Notes: generated from the sequence alone by a model not told the origin. Shown: positions 34,786 through 43,272, counted from the stretch's first letter. The stretch is DNA of 64,000 nucleotides from Acidithiobacillus ferridurans (GCF_003966655.1 NZ_AP018795.1:2683501-2747500); one strand, 5' to 3'. Made by a program: numbers and translations.

Positions 34786-35154
34786 ATGCCCTCAGAAAAC
34801 GCGCTTGCTATTTATCTCCAGGAGATGGAGGAGTCCTTGCTCCAGTCCAGTGTTCGCAAGTCCGAGCGCGTTTCGCAATTGCTGGCCGAGAGGTTCTTCG
34901 AGTTCGGTAGCTCTGGGCGTACGCTCAGCAAGGAGCAAATTATTGCCTCGCTGCATGCCGAGTCGCCAGTCAACTGCACTGCTACAGAGTTCAAGGTCCA
35001 ACTTCTGGACCCACAAACCGCGCTCGTCACATATCGTGCGTGTCGCCACAGCGAGCCACCGGTGTTCACGGTACGTAGTTTCATCTGGCAACAACGGGAA
35101 GGGCTGTGGCAAATGGTCTTTCATCAAGGTACCATTACGACTGCGCCCACATGA
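34786..35154 (+). CDS. NTF2-like (DUF4440/SnoaL-like) protein
   Basis: A 122-residue protein with the cone-shaped NTF2 pattern: N-terminal helices (LQEMEESLLQSSVRKSERVS, then LLAERFFEFGSSGRTLSKEQ) and C-terminal strands (LVTYRACRHSEPPVFTVRSF, WQQREGLWQMVFHQGT). It is close to the DUF4440 group of small unknown enzymes or ligand-binding proteins. It lies 5 bases after the SMR gene with no attC between, making a second two-gene cassette. Confidence 0.78.
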   Translation: MPSENALAIYLQEMEESLLQSSVRKSERVSQLLAERFFEFGSSGRTLSKEQIIASLHAESPVNCTATEFKVQLLDPQTALVTYRACRHSEPPVFTVRSFIWQQREGLWQMVFHQGTITTAPT

Positions 35155-35162
35155 GAACAATC

Positions 35163-35224
35163 ATCCACCCTGCGCTCAAGCGTGACAGCGCAAAAGCACG
35201 CGGCCCCTTAGCTACACGTTGGGC
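35163..35224 (+). repeat. attC-like recombination site 6
   Basis: CCTGCGCTCAAGCGTGACAG, then CCCCTTAGCTACACGTTGGG. R' GTTGGGC at 35218 is a perfect GTTRRRY. R'' reads ATCCACC. Confidence 0.85.
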
Positions 35225-35250
35225 GTCAATACAACATTATTGACTTGGTT

Positions 35251-35676
35251 ATGGAATTCAATCTCTCAACTGATATTGAAAGCATTTCATGGAAAGAGCT
35301 AGCTTGTCTTTTCGAGCAGGCACCTTTGGGTAAAAGGCGTGAGCCTGAAATACTAGAAGTCGCTTTCCGTAACAGCCTGCTAAGAGTTTTTGCCTTTCAC
35401 GGTGCAAAGCTCGTCGGTGCGGGTCGCGCGCTATCTGACGGTGTGTGGCGCGCGGCAATTTATGATGTGGCGGTCTTGCCGGAGTATCAGGGCAAAGGAA
35501 TCGGACATAAGATTGTTCGCCATCTCATTGATGCTGCGAAAGTTGATGTCATCATGCTGTATGCGGTGCCGGGCAAGTCTAAATATTACGAGCGCTTTGG
35601 GTTCCGAAAAATGGCCACTGCCATGGCAATCATGCCCAATGAAGAAGAAGCAAGAAAACGGGGCCTACTCGAATGA
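35251..35676 (+). CDS. GNAT-family N-acetyltransferase (second)
   Basis: A 141-residue GNAT. It has VLPEYQGKGIGHKIVRHLID as the acetyl-CoA binding motif (about residues 75-94), IYDVAVLPEY before it, and YYERFGFRKMATAM at the C-terminus. The ATG at 35251 is used rather than the TTG two codons upstream. The substrate is unknown. It is the single gene of its cassette, and the stop is immediately followed by a shortened attC. Confidence 0.88.
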   Translation: MEFNLSTDIESISWKELACLFEQAPLGKRREPEILEVAFRNSLLRVFAFHGAKLVGAGRALSDGVWRAAIYDVAVLPEYQGKGIGHKIVRHLIDAAKVDVIMLYAVPGKSKYYERFGFRKMATAMAIMPNEEEARKRGLLE

Positions 35677-35677
35677 T

Positions 35678-35696
35678 GCCCAACAACACGTTAGGT
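35678..35696 (+). repeat. Shortened attC-like site 7
   Basis: R'' GCCCAAC and R' GTTAGGT are only 5 bases apart (19 bp total), so the internal hairpin is missing. Both end boxes fit the consensus, suggesting an internal deletion of a once complete site. Confidence 0.55.
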
Positions 35697-35915
35697 ATCC
35701 TGCGATTTCTCTTTGAGCCCGAGCGCCTGCCCGCGGATGTCGTCGAGCGAATAGCCGACGGCAGAAATCGGGTATGGTTCCGCATCCTGAGCCTCTGGGA
35801 AATCGCCATCAAACAGGCCCTTCGGCGCGATGCGTTCGATTTCGCTCGTGAAAACGTCAATGGCCTAAAGACGCACGTTGAACAGAAGACCTTTGCTGCG
35901 GGTACCAAGAAATGA
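35691..35915 (+). pseudogene. PIN-domain toxin remnant
   Basis: The region downstream of attC-like site 7 encodes PERLPADVVERIADGRNRVW and LSLWEIAIKQALRRDAFDFA. This matches the middle of Sll0205-type PIN (VapC) toxins. The N-terminal DTHxLLW segment that carries the first catalytic Asp is absent, as though cut away at the recombination point, and the C-terminus diverges into unrelated residues ending at 35915. It is not expected to be active. Confidence 0.65.
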
Positions 35916-36021
35916 TATTGGTTTGACAGCATGTTACCATAATGGTTTGCAAGGTGAATATTGGGCAGTATCCATGTGAACCTCCCGACAACAACTCCTC
36001 TCTACGGACGGAAACACTTTT

Positions 36022-36318
36022 TTGGCTGAAATAATTATTCCTATAGATACTGCTTGCCCTATTTGCGGGGAAGGAACTCTTATTCTTCACATCGAGGGTG
36101 ACACGATGGAATATAAGGGAATAACTCGAACTATACCGTCCCAATATAAGGTCTGTACCGCATGCGGCAGTGAGCAGGCGGACATTGATGACCTGCGAGT
36201 CAACAAAAGAGCCATGCAAGCATTCAAGAAAAAAGTGGATGAGTTATTGACGGGGCAAGAAGTAAAAACTCTTCGCGAAAATTCGCATAAAAAACCTAGT
36301 GATGAGTCCCTGCTCTAG
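36022..36318 (+). pseudogene. MqsA-type zinc-finger antitoxin, truncated
   Basis: A 98-residue frame from a TTG. It has two CxxC zinc ligand pairs (DTACPICGEG and YKVCTACGSEQAD) and the linker NKRAMQAFKKKVDELLTGQE, as in MqsA/YgiT-type antitoxins. After about residue 84 the usual helix-turn-helix DNA-binding domain is missing and the sequence ends in unrelated codons. No adjacent MqsR toxin is visible. It is a likely relic, although the zinc domain alone could fold. Confidence 0.65.
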
Positions 36319-36353
36319 CTATGAAATTGGGTCTTTAGATCAGGAACGTACTC

Positions 36354-36583
36354 ATGATTACGGTGATCTCCTTAGAAGCCCAGAACAAGTTTGGACAGTT
36401 GTTGAAAAGGTACAACGGGAACCGGTGGTTATCACTCGTCACGGACGGGCGACTGCCTACATGGTGTCGCCACAAAACATGCCGGGACATCAGAATTTGC
36501 AGGCTGCACGGCGCAAGCACAGTCAAGCGGTTGCCGAATTCGCGTGCACGGGTAGAAAACATGGCCACGAATCCCCATTCTAG
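36354..36583 (+). pseudogene. Broken first copy of Phd/YefM antitoxin
   Basis: The start (MITVISLEAQNKFGQLL) is in one frame. The rest (KVQREPVVITRHGRATAYMV, ARRKHSQAVAEFA) is in another; the break lies near 36401-36410, where one base is missing compared with the intact copy. Base for base it parallels the gene at 36625, so the two are a diverged tandem duplication. The 3' third diverges and the toxin-binding tail is lost. Confidence 0.8.
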
Positions 36584-36624
36584 CTATAATAGCCAGAATG
36601 GATGTTTGTATTAGGAGAGAACCC

Positions 36625-36909
36625 ATGATTACGGTGACTTCGGTTGAAGCCCAGAACAAGTTCGGACAGTTGCTGGATACCGTGCAGCGCGAGCCGGTGG
36701 TCATCACCCGGCACGGGCGTGCCACGGCGTTTATGGTGTCCCCGCAGGACATGCAGGACCTCCAGGACTTGCAGGCTGCTCGGCGCAAGCGCAGTGAAGC
36801 GGTTGCCGAATTCGAGGCACACTTCGCCAGAACCGATGCCCATCTTACACCGGCTGCGCGGGAGCTGACGGATGAGGATGTGGTGCGCCTGGTGAAAGAA
36901 TCCCGTTGA
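36625..36909 (+). CDS. Phd/YefM-family antitoxin
   Basis: A 94-residue antitoxin starting MITVTSVEAQNKFGQLLDTV, with REPVVITRHGRATAFMVSP, the Phd/YefM DNA-binding fold (residues 1-55). A helical acidic tail follows (LTDEDVVRLVKESR) that would block the toxin. The AGGAGAG ribosome site is well placed. The stop overlaps the toxin's TTG start. Phd-type antitoxins usually repress their own promoter together with the toxin. Confidence 0.88.
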   Translation: MITVTSVEAQNKFGQLLDTVQREPVVITRHGRATAFMVSPQDMQDLQDLQAARRKRSEAVAEFEAHFARTDAHLTPAARELTDEDVVRLVKESR

Positions 36910-37340
36910 GTCGGCCGCAACGGATTGTCATAGATACCAGCACCCTGGTGGGGGCGATGTTACATCCAGATTCCGTGCCGCGCCGCGCTTTCCTGACCGC
37001 AGTCCGGATAGGTGAGCTCTGTGTCACTGAAGCCACCTTGCAGGAAGTGCAGGAAGTGCTACAGAGGCCGAAATTCGACCGATTTATTCCGCTACAAGAC
37101 CGGCTGGATTTTCTCACCTTGGTATCCGGCCACGTCAGCATGTGGGAGATTCACGTCTCCAGCGAGCAGGCTGCGACAGGCGTATGCCGGGATGAGAAAG
37201 ATACGAAATTCCTCTCTCTGGCGTTGTCTTGCCGGGCGGACGTTCTCATTTCCAGCGATGGGGATTTGCTGGTCCTGCACCCTTGGCAAGGTGTGCCCAT
37301 TCTGACGCCATCAGCATTTCTGGAAAAAGTGAACTCATGA
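36906..37340 (+). CDS. PIN-family toxin paired with Phd antitoxin
   Basis: A 144-residue PIN-domain protein of the 'putative toxin component, PIN family' group. It has IVIDTSTLVGAMLHPDSVPR (first acidic residue about D10), VTEATLQEVQEVLQRPKFDR, CRDEKDTKFLSLALSCRADV and ISSDGDLLVL, giving the acidic RNase site. A TTG start overlaps the antitoxin stop (TTGA). Its own TGA overlaps the hsdR ATG (ATGA), so the toxin and the restriction subunit are translationally coupled. Confidence 0.88.
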   Translation: MSRPQRIVIDTSTLVGAMLHPDSVPRRAFLTAVRIGELCVTEATLQEVQEVLQRPKFDRFIPLQDRLDFLTLVSGHVSMWEIHVSSEQAATGVCRDEKDTKFLSLALSCRADVLISSDGDLLVLHPWQGVPILTPSAFLEKVNS

Positions 37341-40300
37341 GTCTGCACCAGGAAATCCACTTCGAGTCCGAAATCTGCGCCGACATGGCGGCTTCCGGCT
37401 GGCTCTACACGCCACCTGAAGGCACCACCCTGAGCCCGGATGCCTCGGGCTACAACGCCGAATTCGCCATTTTTCCCGATGACTTGCGCGACTGGATGGC
37501 CGCTTCTCAACCGGAAACCTGGGAGAAGCTGGTTCAGGGGCACGGCGACAGGGCACTTACCGAAGTGATGGCCCGCCTGCGCAAGGCGCTGGACACCCCA
37601 GGGCACTCTTTACGTCCTGCGCCACGGCATCGAAATGCTGGGCTTGCGGCATCCCATTGCGCTGGCCCAGTTCAAACCCGCCTCGGGCATGAACCAGGAA
37701 CTTGCGGCCCGCTACCAGGCCAACCGGCTCAGGGTGGTGCGGCAAGTCCATTACTCGGCGCACGACACGGGCCGCAGCCTGGACCTCGTACTGTTCCTGA
37801 ACGGTCTGCCCGTCGCCACGGCGGAACTCAAGACGGATTACACCCAGGCGGTAGAGAACGCGGTCTATCAATACAAGCGGGACAGGCATCCCCGGCCGCC
37901 GGAGCGGAACACGCCCGAGCCCCTGCTGAGCTTTCCCGGTGGCGCGCTGGTACATTTTGCCGTCAGCAACTCCGAAGTGCGGATGACCACGAAGCTCGCG
38001 GGCATGGACACCCGTTTCCTGCCCTTCAACCAGGGGAATCAGGGCGGTGCCGGGAATCCCGCCAATCCGAGCGGCATCGCCACCGACTATCTCTGGAAAT
38101 CCGTCTGGGCACCGACGTCCTGGCTGCAGATTCTGGGCCGCTATCTGGTACCAGTGCGGGACAAGAAGAAGCAACTGAAAGGCGTCGTTTTTCCCCGCTA
38201 CCACCAACTGGATTCCACGCGGAAAATCGTTTCCGCCGTACTCCGGGACGGGGCGGGCGACAAATACCTCATCCAACACTCGGCGGGCTCCGGCAAAACC
38301 CACAGCATTGCCTGGACCGCGCACATGCTGGCGGAATTGCATGACGAGACGGACCGCAAGATATTCGACAGCGTGATTGTCGTCTCGGACCGGACGGTAC
38401 TCGATGAACAGCTCCAGGAAGCCCTCATGGCCCATCAGCGGACGGCGGGCGTCGTGGCCGTCGTCAAAGGGGAGGGGGCTTCCAAAAGCCGGGAACTCTC
38501 CGAAGCCCTGGCCGCCAACAAGCAGATTATTGCCTGTACCCTGCAAACCTTCCCATTCACGCTGCAATACATCCAGGAACTCGCCGCCACGCGGGGGAAG
38601 CGTTTCGCCGTAGTGGCCGATGAGGCCCATTCCTCCCAGACGAACGAAACCGCGGCACGTCTCAAAGTTATACTCTCCGGAAGCATTCCCTTGCAGGGCG
38701 CCGCCACCGCCAGAGACGGGGCCGCACTCGAGATGGACGAGGTGGAGGACGTCTCCGTCGAAGACATGCTCGCCGCCGAGATGGAAGCCCGGGCCGCCGG
38801 TAAGGAAACCGGGATTACCTATGTGGCGTTCACCGCCACCCCCAAGGACAAGACCCTGCAACTGTTCGGCACCCGGCCATACCCGGAACGGTCGCCCAGT
38901 GACGAAGACAACAAGCCGGAACCTTTTCATGTGTATTCCATGCGCCAGGCCATCGAAGAGGAATTTATCCTCGACGTGCTGAAAAACTACACGCCTTACC
39001 AGTTGGCCTTCCAGTTGGCCCACGAGACCAGTGGTCAGCAGGAGGGCAAAAAACCCCCCGTCGTGGATGCCGGTACCGCCACGGCGGGCATCATGGGCTG
39101 GGTGCAGCTGCACAGCTATAACATCGCCCAGCACGTCCAGATTGTGGTGGAGCACTTTCGCAAATTCGTGATGCCGCTCTTAGATGGACAAGCCAAGGCC
39201 ATGGTGGTGACCAGCTCCCGCCTGGAAGCGGTACGCTGGCATCTGGCCATGCGCAAGTACATCGCCTCCCGTGGCTACGCCCTCAATACCCTTGTCGCCT
39301 TCTCCGGGGAGGTGGAAGATACGGAATCCTTCGACAAGCCGGTATCGGAAACCAGCCGGGACCTGAACCCCGGCCTGAAAGCACGCAGCATCCGCAAGGC
39401 GTTCAGTTCCGAAAATGGTCATCGCGGCGAGTACGCCATTCTCCTCGTCGCCAACAAGTTCCAGACGGGCTTTGATGAACCCCTGCTCTGCGGGATGTAC
39501 GTCCACAAACGCCTGGATGGCATTCAGGCGGTGCAGACCCTCTCCCGCCTGAACCGGGCTTATCCCGGCAAGGACACCACCTATGTCGTGGATTTTGTGA
39601 ACAAGGGAGAGGACATCCTCAAGGCGTTCCAGCCCTACTATGAAACGGCGGAACTGGCCGGCGTCAGCAATCCGGACAGCATTTATGATTTGCGCGCCAA
39701 ACTCGACGCCCAGGAGTTTTATACCGCAGAGGACGTGGAGGCCGTGGTAAGCGCGGTGCTCCAGGGTGGCAAGCAGGCCCGCGTGGATGCGGTGTTGCGC
39801 CCCGTGGCGGATGCCCTCCTGCAGCGCTTTGCCAAGGCTCGCGTCCTCTGGCAGCAGCATCAGCCCGATGACGGGGACAGCGCTCCGGCACAGGCCGCCA
39901 AAGCCGAAATGGACGCCCTGTGGCTATTCAAGAAGGACATCGGCACCTATGTCCGCAGTTACAGCTTTCTCTCGCAGATTTTCGACTACGGCAACACCGA
40001 CATCGAAAAACGGGCGATTTTCTTCAAGCTCCTGCAGCGCTTGCTGACCTTTGGTCGGGATATCGAGGAGGTGGACCTCTCCGAACTGGCCCTGACTCAC
40101 CACACCCTGAAGGAGCTGGCGACGGAGAAGCTCTACCTCATCGGCGGAGAAAAGCTGACCCCTTCGGAGGCCGGGGCGGCATGGTGCGGGACAAGCACCG
40201 GGAGAGCCTCGACGCCATCATTCAGCGCGTCAACGAGATTTTTGTGGGACACATCAGCGATAATGACAAGCTGGTGTATGTGAATGACGTCATCATGGGC

Positions 40301-40540
40301 AAGCTCATAGACTGCGAACTCCTCATCGAACAGGCCGCCAACAACACCAAGGAACAGTTCGCCAATTCCCCGGACCTGGACCGGCTGATTCTTGACGCCA
40401 TCATGGAGGCCATGGCCTCGTTTACGTCCATGAGCACCCAGGCCCTCGAATCCGCCCGCATCCGGGCCGAGTTGAAGGATATCCTGCTGGGGCCGGCAGG
40501 ATTGTATGAAAGGTTGCGGGAGGGGAGGGAGGGGCGGTAG
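37337..40540 (+). pseudogene. hsdR: Type I restriction endonuclease HsdR, two frameshifts
   Basis: ATP-dependent motor/nuclease subunit. It starts MSLHQEIHFESEICADMAAS. The frame changes at GGG 37601-37603 (one extra base) into YVLRHGIEMLGLRHPIALAQF-type sequence with the nuclease ExK motif (VATAELKTDYTQAVENAVYQ). Helicase motif I is IQHSAGSGKTHSIAW, motif II VVADEAHSS, motif III YVAFTATP, and motif VI QTLSRLNRAYPGKD. A second break at about 40173-40176 (one base short) leads into GMVRDKHRESLDAIIQRVNE and the end at 40540. Repaired, it is about 1068 residues, normal for this family. As written, the nuclease N-terminus and the C-terminal tail are cut off. Confidence 0.88.
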
Positions 40541-40605
40541 TGCTTTATTAGGGTGCGAAATATCTTTGAGCTAAACGGTTTAACTCTACAAGAGGAAACA
40601 GCGGT

Positions 40606-41628
40606 TCATTTTTGAGGAGCGGAGGTATTGGGTAGTATTGCTACGTCGCGAGCGTTTTGCAATTGCTCTTGTATCTTGCCGTCAGCCGCGAGTTGACAAG
40701 CAATTTCTAGTACCCCGTGATTGGCTTTGAGGCTTTCTGCCCGAGTGGTTTTCTTTTCACCATATCGTCCATTTGTCGGCCAATAAACGGAGGTTAGGAG
40801 AGATTCTTCGATGGTATTTTCCATGTACTGGGAAAGCTTTTCCGCTGGGGTTGATAATTTATGAGTCTTTTCAAATTTCCCTGAGACGACATTCAGCAAG
40901 CCCTTAATCAGCTTTTCTACAGCTTGGGTGGAATCCCATCGAGATTGAGAGTATCGCCCCTGAAGCAGGTTAGCGCAAGAGGATTGATAATCGCCAAAAG
41001 CCGTATAGAACAATTGCTCGTCATTATAACTCACTCGCCAGAACAAATCTACAAACCAGGATAGTCCGATTATGGTAATGCGACACCATTCGAGGAAAGC
41101 ATTCAGCTGCGCATCGCTCAGCCTGTTCGCCATCCCTTGCGTAAGCCCGTCTATACATGCAAGACAGTTTATCTTTGGCGGGATTTCTATTGAATAAATC
41201 ATATCCCCCTTTTTAATTGGATTACCGTCACTATCAACTCCGCAGTTCTCCAGATTCCTGTCCAGCATGTACTCACATTTGCCGCCGTAGGTTTGCGGTA
41301 CAGAAAAGCGCCAAATACTATTACCCAGCTCCACGGGTGCAAAACCCAACTCATATGGGTGATTGAGCCGGTTTCCATAGACGTCCCGATACCAGCGATG
41401 CCCTCTGGCCACGAGCTGATTGCCACTGAATCCTGGTTCATCGGCAAGAGCATCGTCAGGGTATATATGCGTCACGTCTCCGAAGGCTTCGCCGAATCGT
41501 AGAGGAAAAATATGCGGCCTTTGAGCGGGTATGAAACCCGATTCATTGAGATGTGCGTCCACGTATTCCATCTCACATTCGAATTCATCTTCGCTTTCCG
41601 GTCGCTTTCGTGGCCAGGTGTAAGTCAT
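40606..41628 (-). CDS. Unknown protein with possible HEPN-like C-terminal segment
   Basis: A 340-residue soluble protein starting MTYTWPRKRPESEDEFECEM at 41628, with a GAGGAATT ribosome site. I recognise no family for the first 190 residues, which contain Cys residues in ENCGVDSD and INCLACIDGL. Residues about 215-260 (SRWDSTQAVEKLIKGLLNVV, then FEKTHKLSTPAEKLSQYM) resemble the helix pair of HEPN-type domains, common in RNA-targeting defence proteins. The similarity is weak. It lies convergent to hsdR at the edge of the restriction region, on the opposite strand. Confidence 0.5.
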   Translation of the reverse strand: MTYTWPRKRPESEDEFECEMEYVDAHLNESGFIPAQRPHIFPLRFGEAFGDVTHIYPDDALADEPGFSGNQLVARGHRWYRDVYGNRLNHPYELGFAPVELGNSIWRFSVPQTYGGKCEYMLDRNLENCGVDSDGNPIKKGDMIYSIEIPPKINCLACIDGLTQGMANRLSDAQLNAFLEWCRITIIGLSWFVDLFWRVSYNDEQLFYTAFGDYQSSCANLLQGRYSQSRWDSTQAVEKLIKGLLNVVSGKFEKTHKLSTPAEKLSQYMENTIEESLLTSVYWPTNGRYGEKKTTRAESLKANHGVLEIACQLAADGKIQEQLQNARDVAILPNTSAPQK

Positions 41629-42023
41629 ATAGGTAATTCCTCGGGTGAGCGGACAGTGTAACCTTCTGAAAGAATAGTGCAAGAATGACGAATGCTCGTT
41701 ATCCAGGACCCTTGGGGAAACGTGTTTATTGCTATTACAGCGTTGGCGCGAGAGGGCCGGATGATGCCTTGCCTGCTGGATGGGGGGATGATGCCAATTC
41801 CCGGAAGTACCCCACCGGGGGCCGCCATCTCGTTAACCGGGAAACCCTGAGCCCCGCTTTCAGGCGGGGGTGGTATCGATGCACGTTGGTGCAGCTACGA
41901 AGGGAAGCGCTCGCAGATCTGTCAGTGCGGGGGCATCGTGAAAAAAACCGCTCGACGAGGGCAACGGCAGCGCTGGCGAGGGCACTTCTGTTCAGTTGCA
42001 GCAACCAACTGCCTATGGGCAAT
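41629..42023. other. Non-coding stretch, no supported gene
   Basis: About 395 bases between the unknown minus-strand gene and the OMP terminator. A GC-rich hairpin (AGCCCCGCTTTCAGGCGGGG) lies near 41850-41870. Open frames here show no family resemblance. It may be debris of earlier insertions. Confidence 0.5.
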
Positions 42024-42047
42024 AAAAAAGCGCCCCGAAGGACGCTT
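42024..42047 (-). terminator. Terminator of the outer-membrane protein gene
   Basis: On the minus strand, AGCGTCC-TTCG-GGGCGCT is followed by TTTTTT. It lies 22 bases after the OMP stop. Confidence 0.88.
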
Positions 42048-42069
42048 GTGTGCTGAAAGATGCTGACAG

Positions 42070-42627
42070 TCAGAAGTGGTAAGCCATCCCCACGATGCCA
42101 CGAATATCGTTGATCGTGGTGCTCGCATTCAGGGCATAGGGTGTGTAGCTGTACCGCATTGTTCTGGTACCGGGCCGTGATGCCATCCAGACCCAGCTTA
42201 AAATCGGCATACTGATAGGCCAGATATGGGCCAACCGCTGCGTCTTCACCAATGGCAAACAGCTTACCGATGCGCGCATTAAAAGCCATCGAGTGACCAG
42301 ACACGTGGGCGGAGCCGGTACCACTACCACCAGCTAATGTCCCCGTAATACCACCCCCATTGATCGGCGAACCAAATGCGTAATCCGCGCTCAAATGGGT
42401 GTACCACAATTCCTGATTGACGCCGGTCATGGTAATGCCGACGCCGCCGTTCGTGTTGCCGCCATTCGCAGACACACTGCCAGACGGGACGCTTGCGCTC
42501 GCGCTGGATGGAGTGGCGGCGACTTCGCCATAGACCCCAATCGTATCCAAGGCCTGACTAAGGGTATCGGCTGCGGCAACTGGCGCAATGGCGCAATGGC
42601 CAGCGCTGTCATAATTCTGAGATTCAT
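42070..42627 (-). pseudogene. Outer-membrane beta-barrel protein, two frameshifts
   Basis: A start at 42627 (MNLRIMTALAIAPL) begins a signal peptide. An 8-bp tandem duplication (GGCGCAAT twice, 42582-42597) throws it out of frame. Without it the peptide would read ALAIAPVAAADTLSQALDTI and run into the barrel sequence GVYGEVAATPSS, SADYAFGSPINGGG, IGKLFAIGEDAAVGPYLAYQ. A second break near 42141-42155 separates the last strands, INDIRGIVGMAYHF, which end in the C-terminal aromatic typical of barrels. The product would be a porin-like protein of about 185 residues. Confidence 0.75.
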
Positions 42628-42933
42628 CACTTCTTCCTCTGATGGTTGGTAACCATCAGGTTAGGCGGATTTCTGGGAAAGGCAACCCGGCTCCCGGCCC
42701 TCTACTTACCTGCGTCGCGGCCCAGCGCCTCCAGATCCTCCAAGGACCATCTGGATGATCCGCGCGAGAAAGGCCATCCCTAAAAACGATGAAGGCGCCC
42801 AAGAATATTTCATCCGCCGTGTTGCACACCCGATCATTCCCAGTTCATGAGCCTTCATGCGTAAGCGTCTAAGCAACCCACCTTCCCAAATTTCCTGACC
42901 TGACCGATCCTGATCTGCATTCAGCGCGGAGGG

Positions 42934-43272
42934 ATGGTGATGAAGAAAGAAGAGAAAGTCGCTTATTGGCGGCAGCAGGTAGAGGGATTTCAGGCGAGCG
43001 GACAGTCGGTCAAGAATTATTGTGCGCAGGCGGGGATCGCCGTAGCCACGCTGCATTACTGGCGCAAACGCTTTGCCGATTCTGTACAAACGCCGTTGCT
43101 GTCCGCCGTGCCCGAAGGGTTTTTGCCGGTAACTCTGGCCGCGCCGGTCAGGACGCCTGTTTCACCGGTGGAAATTCACCTGTTATCCGGTCGTAGCCTG
43201 AAGCTTGCGGCGCCGGTAGATACCAGCTGGCTCCAGACCTTGGTGCAGATTCTGGAAAGACCATGTGGCTAA
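42934..43272 (+). CDS. tnpA: IS66 accessory protein TnpA
   Basis: A 112-residue protein with an N-terminal helix-turn-helix: EEKVAYWRQQVEGFQASGQS followed by VKNYCAQAGIAVATLHYWRK. This is the usual TnpA pattern of IS66 elements, required for transposition by an unclear mechanism. The ATG at 42940 has better spacing to GGAGGG and may be the true start. Its stop overlaps tnpB by 10 bases. Confidence 0.9.
   Translation: MVMKKEEKVAYWRQQVEGFQASGQSVKNYCAQAGIAVATLHYWRKRFADSVQTPLLSAVPEGFLPVTLAAPVRTPVSPVEIHLLSGRSLKLAAPVDTSWLQTLVQILERPCG

Larger units (their letters stand above)
31058..35696 (+). mobile_element. Integron-type gene-cassette array without visible integrase (CALIN-like)
   Basis: Small plus-strand genes are separated by short imperfect palindromes with attC architecture: an RYYYAAC-like R'' box, an internal inverted repeat, and a GTTRRRY-like R' box. 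Three sites share the core TGCGCTCA, and the ends TTAGCTTTATGTTAG, TTAGCTACACGTTGG (twice), TTATCGTTACGTTAG and CACGTTAGG recur. Cargo classes are typical cassette genes: GNAT, SMR, cupin, hydrolase, SRPBCC, and an AbiJ-like gene. No tyrosine recombinase (IntI) is seen in the window. The array lies between hsdS and hsdR. The left border is not defined. Confidence 0.82.

Noticed and set aside
31058-37340. Integron integrase gene
   Set aside because: All frames in and around the array were considered; none shows the tyrosine-recombinase RHRY box or the IntI patch, so the array is called integrase-less within this window.
41685-42056. 123-codon plus-strand open frame before the OMP terminator
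   Set aside because: No family resemblance, composition like a random GC-rich frame, and it runs through the minus-strand OMP terminator hairpin.
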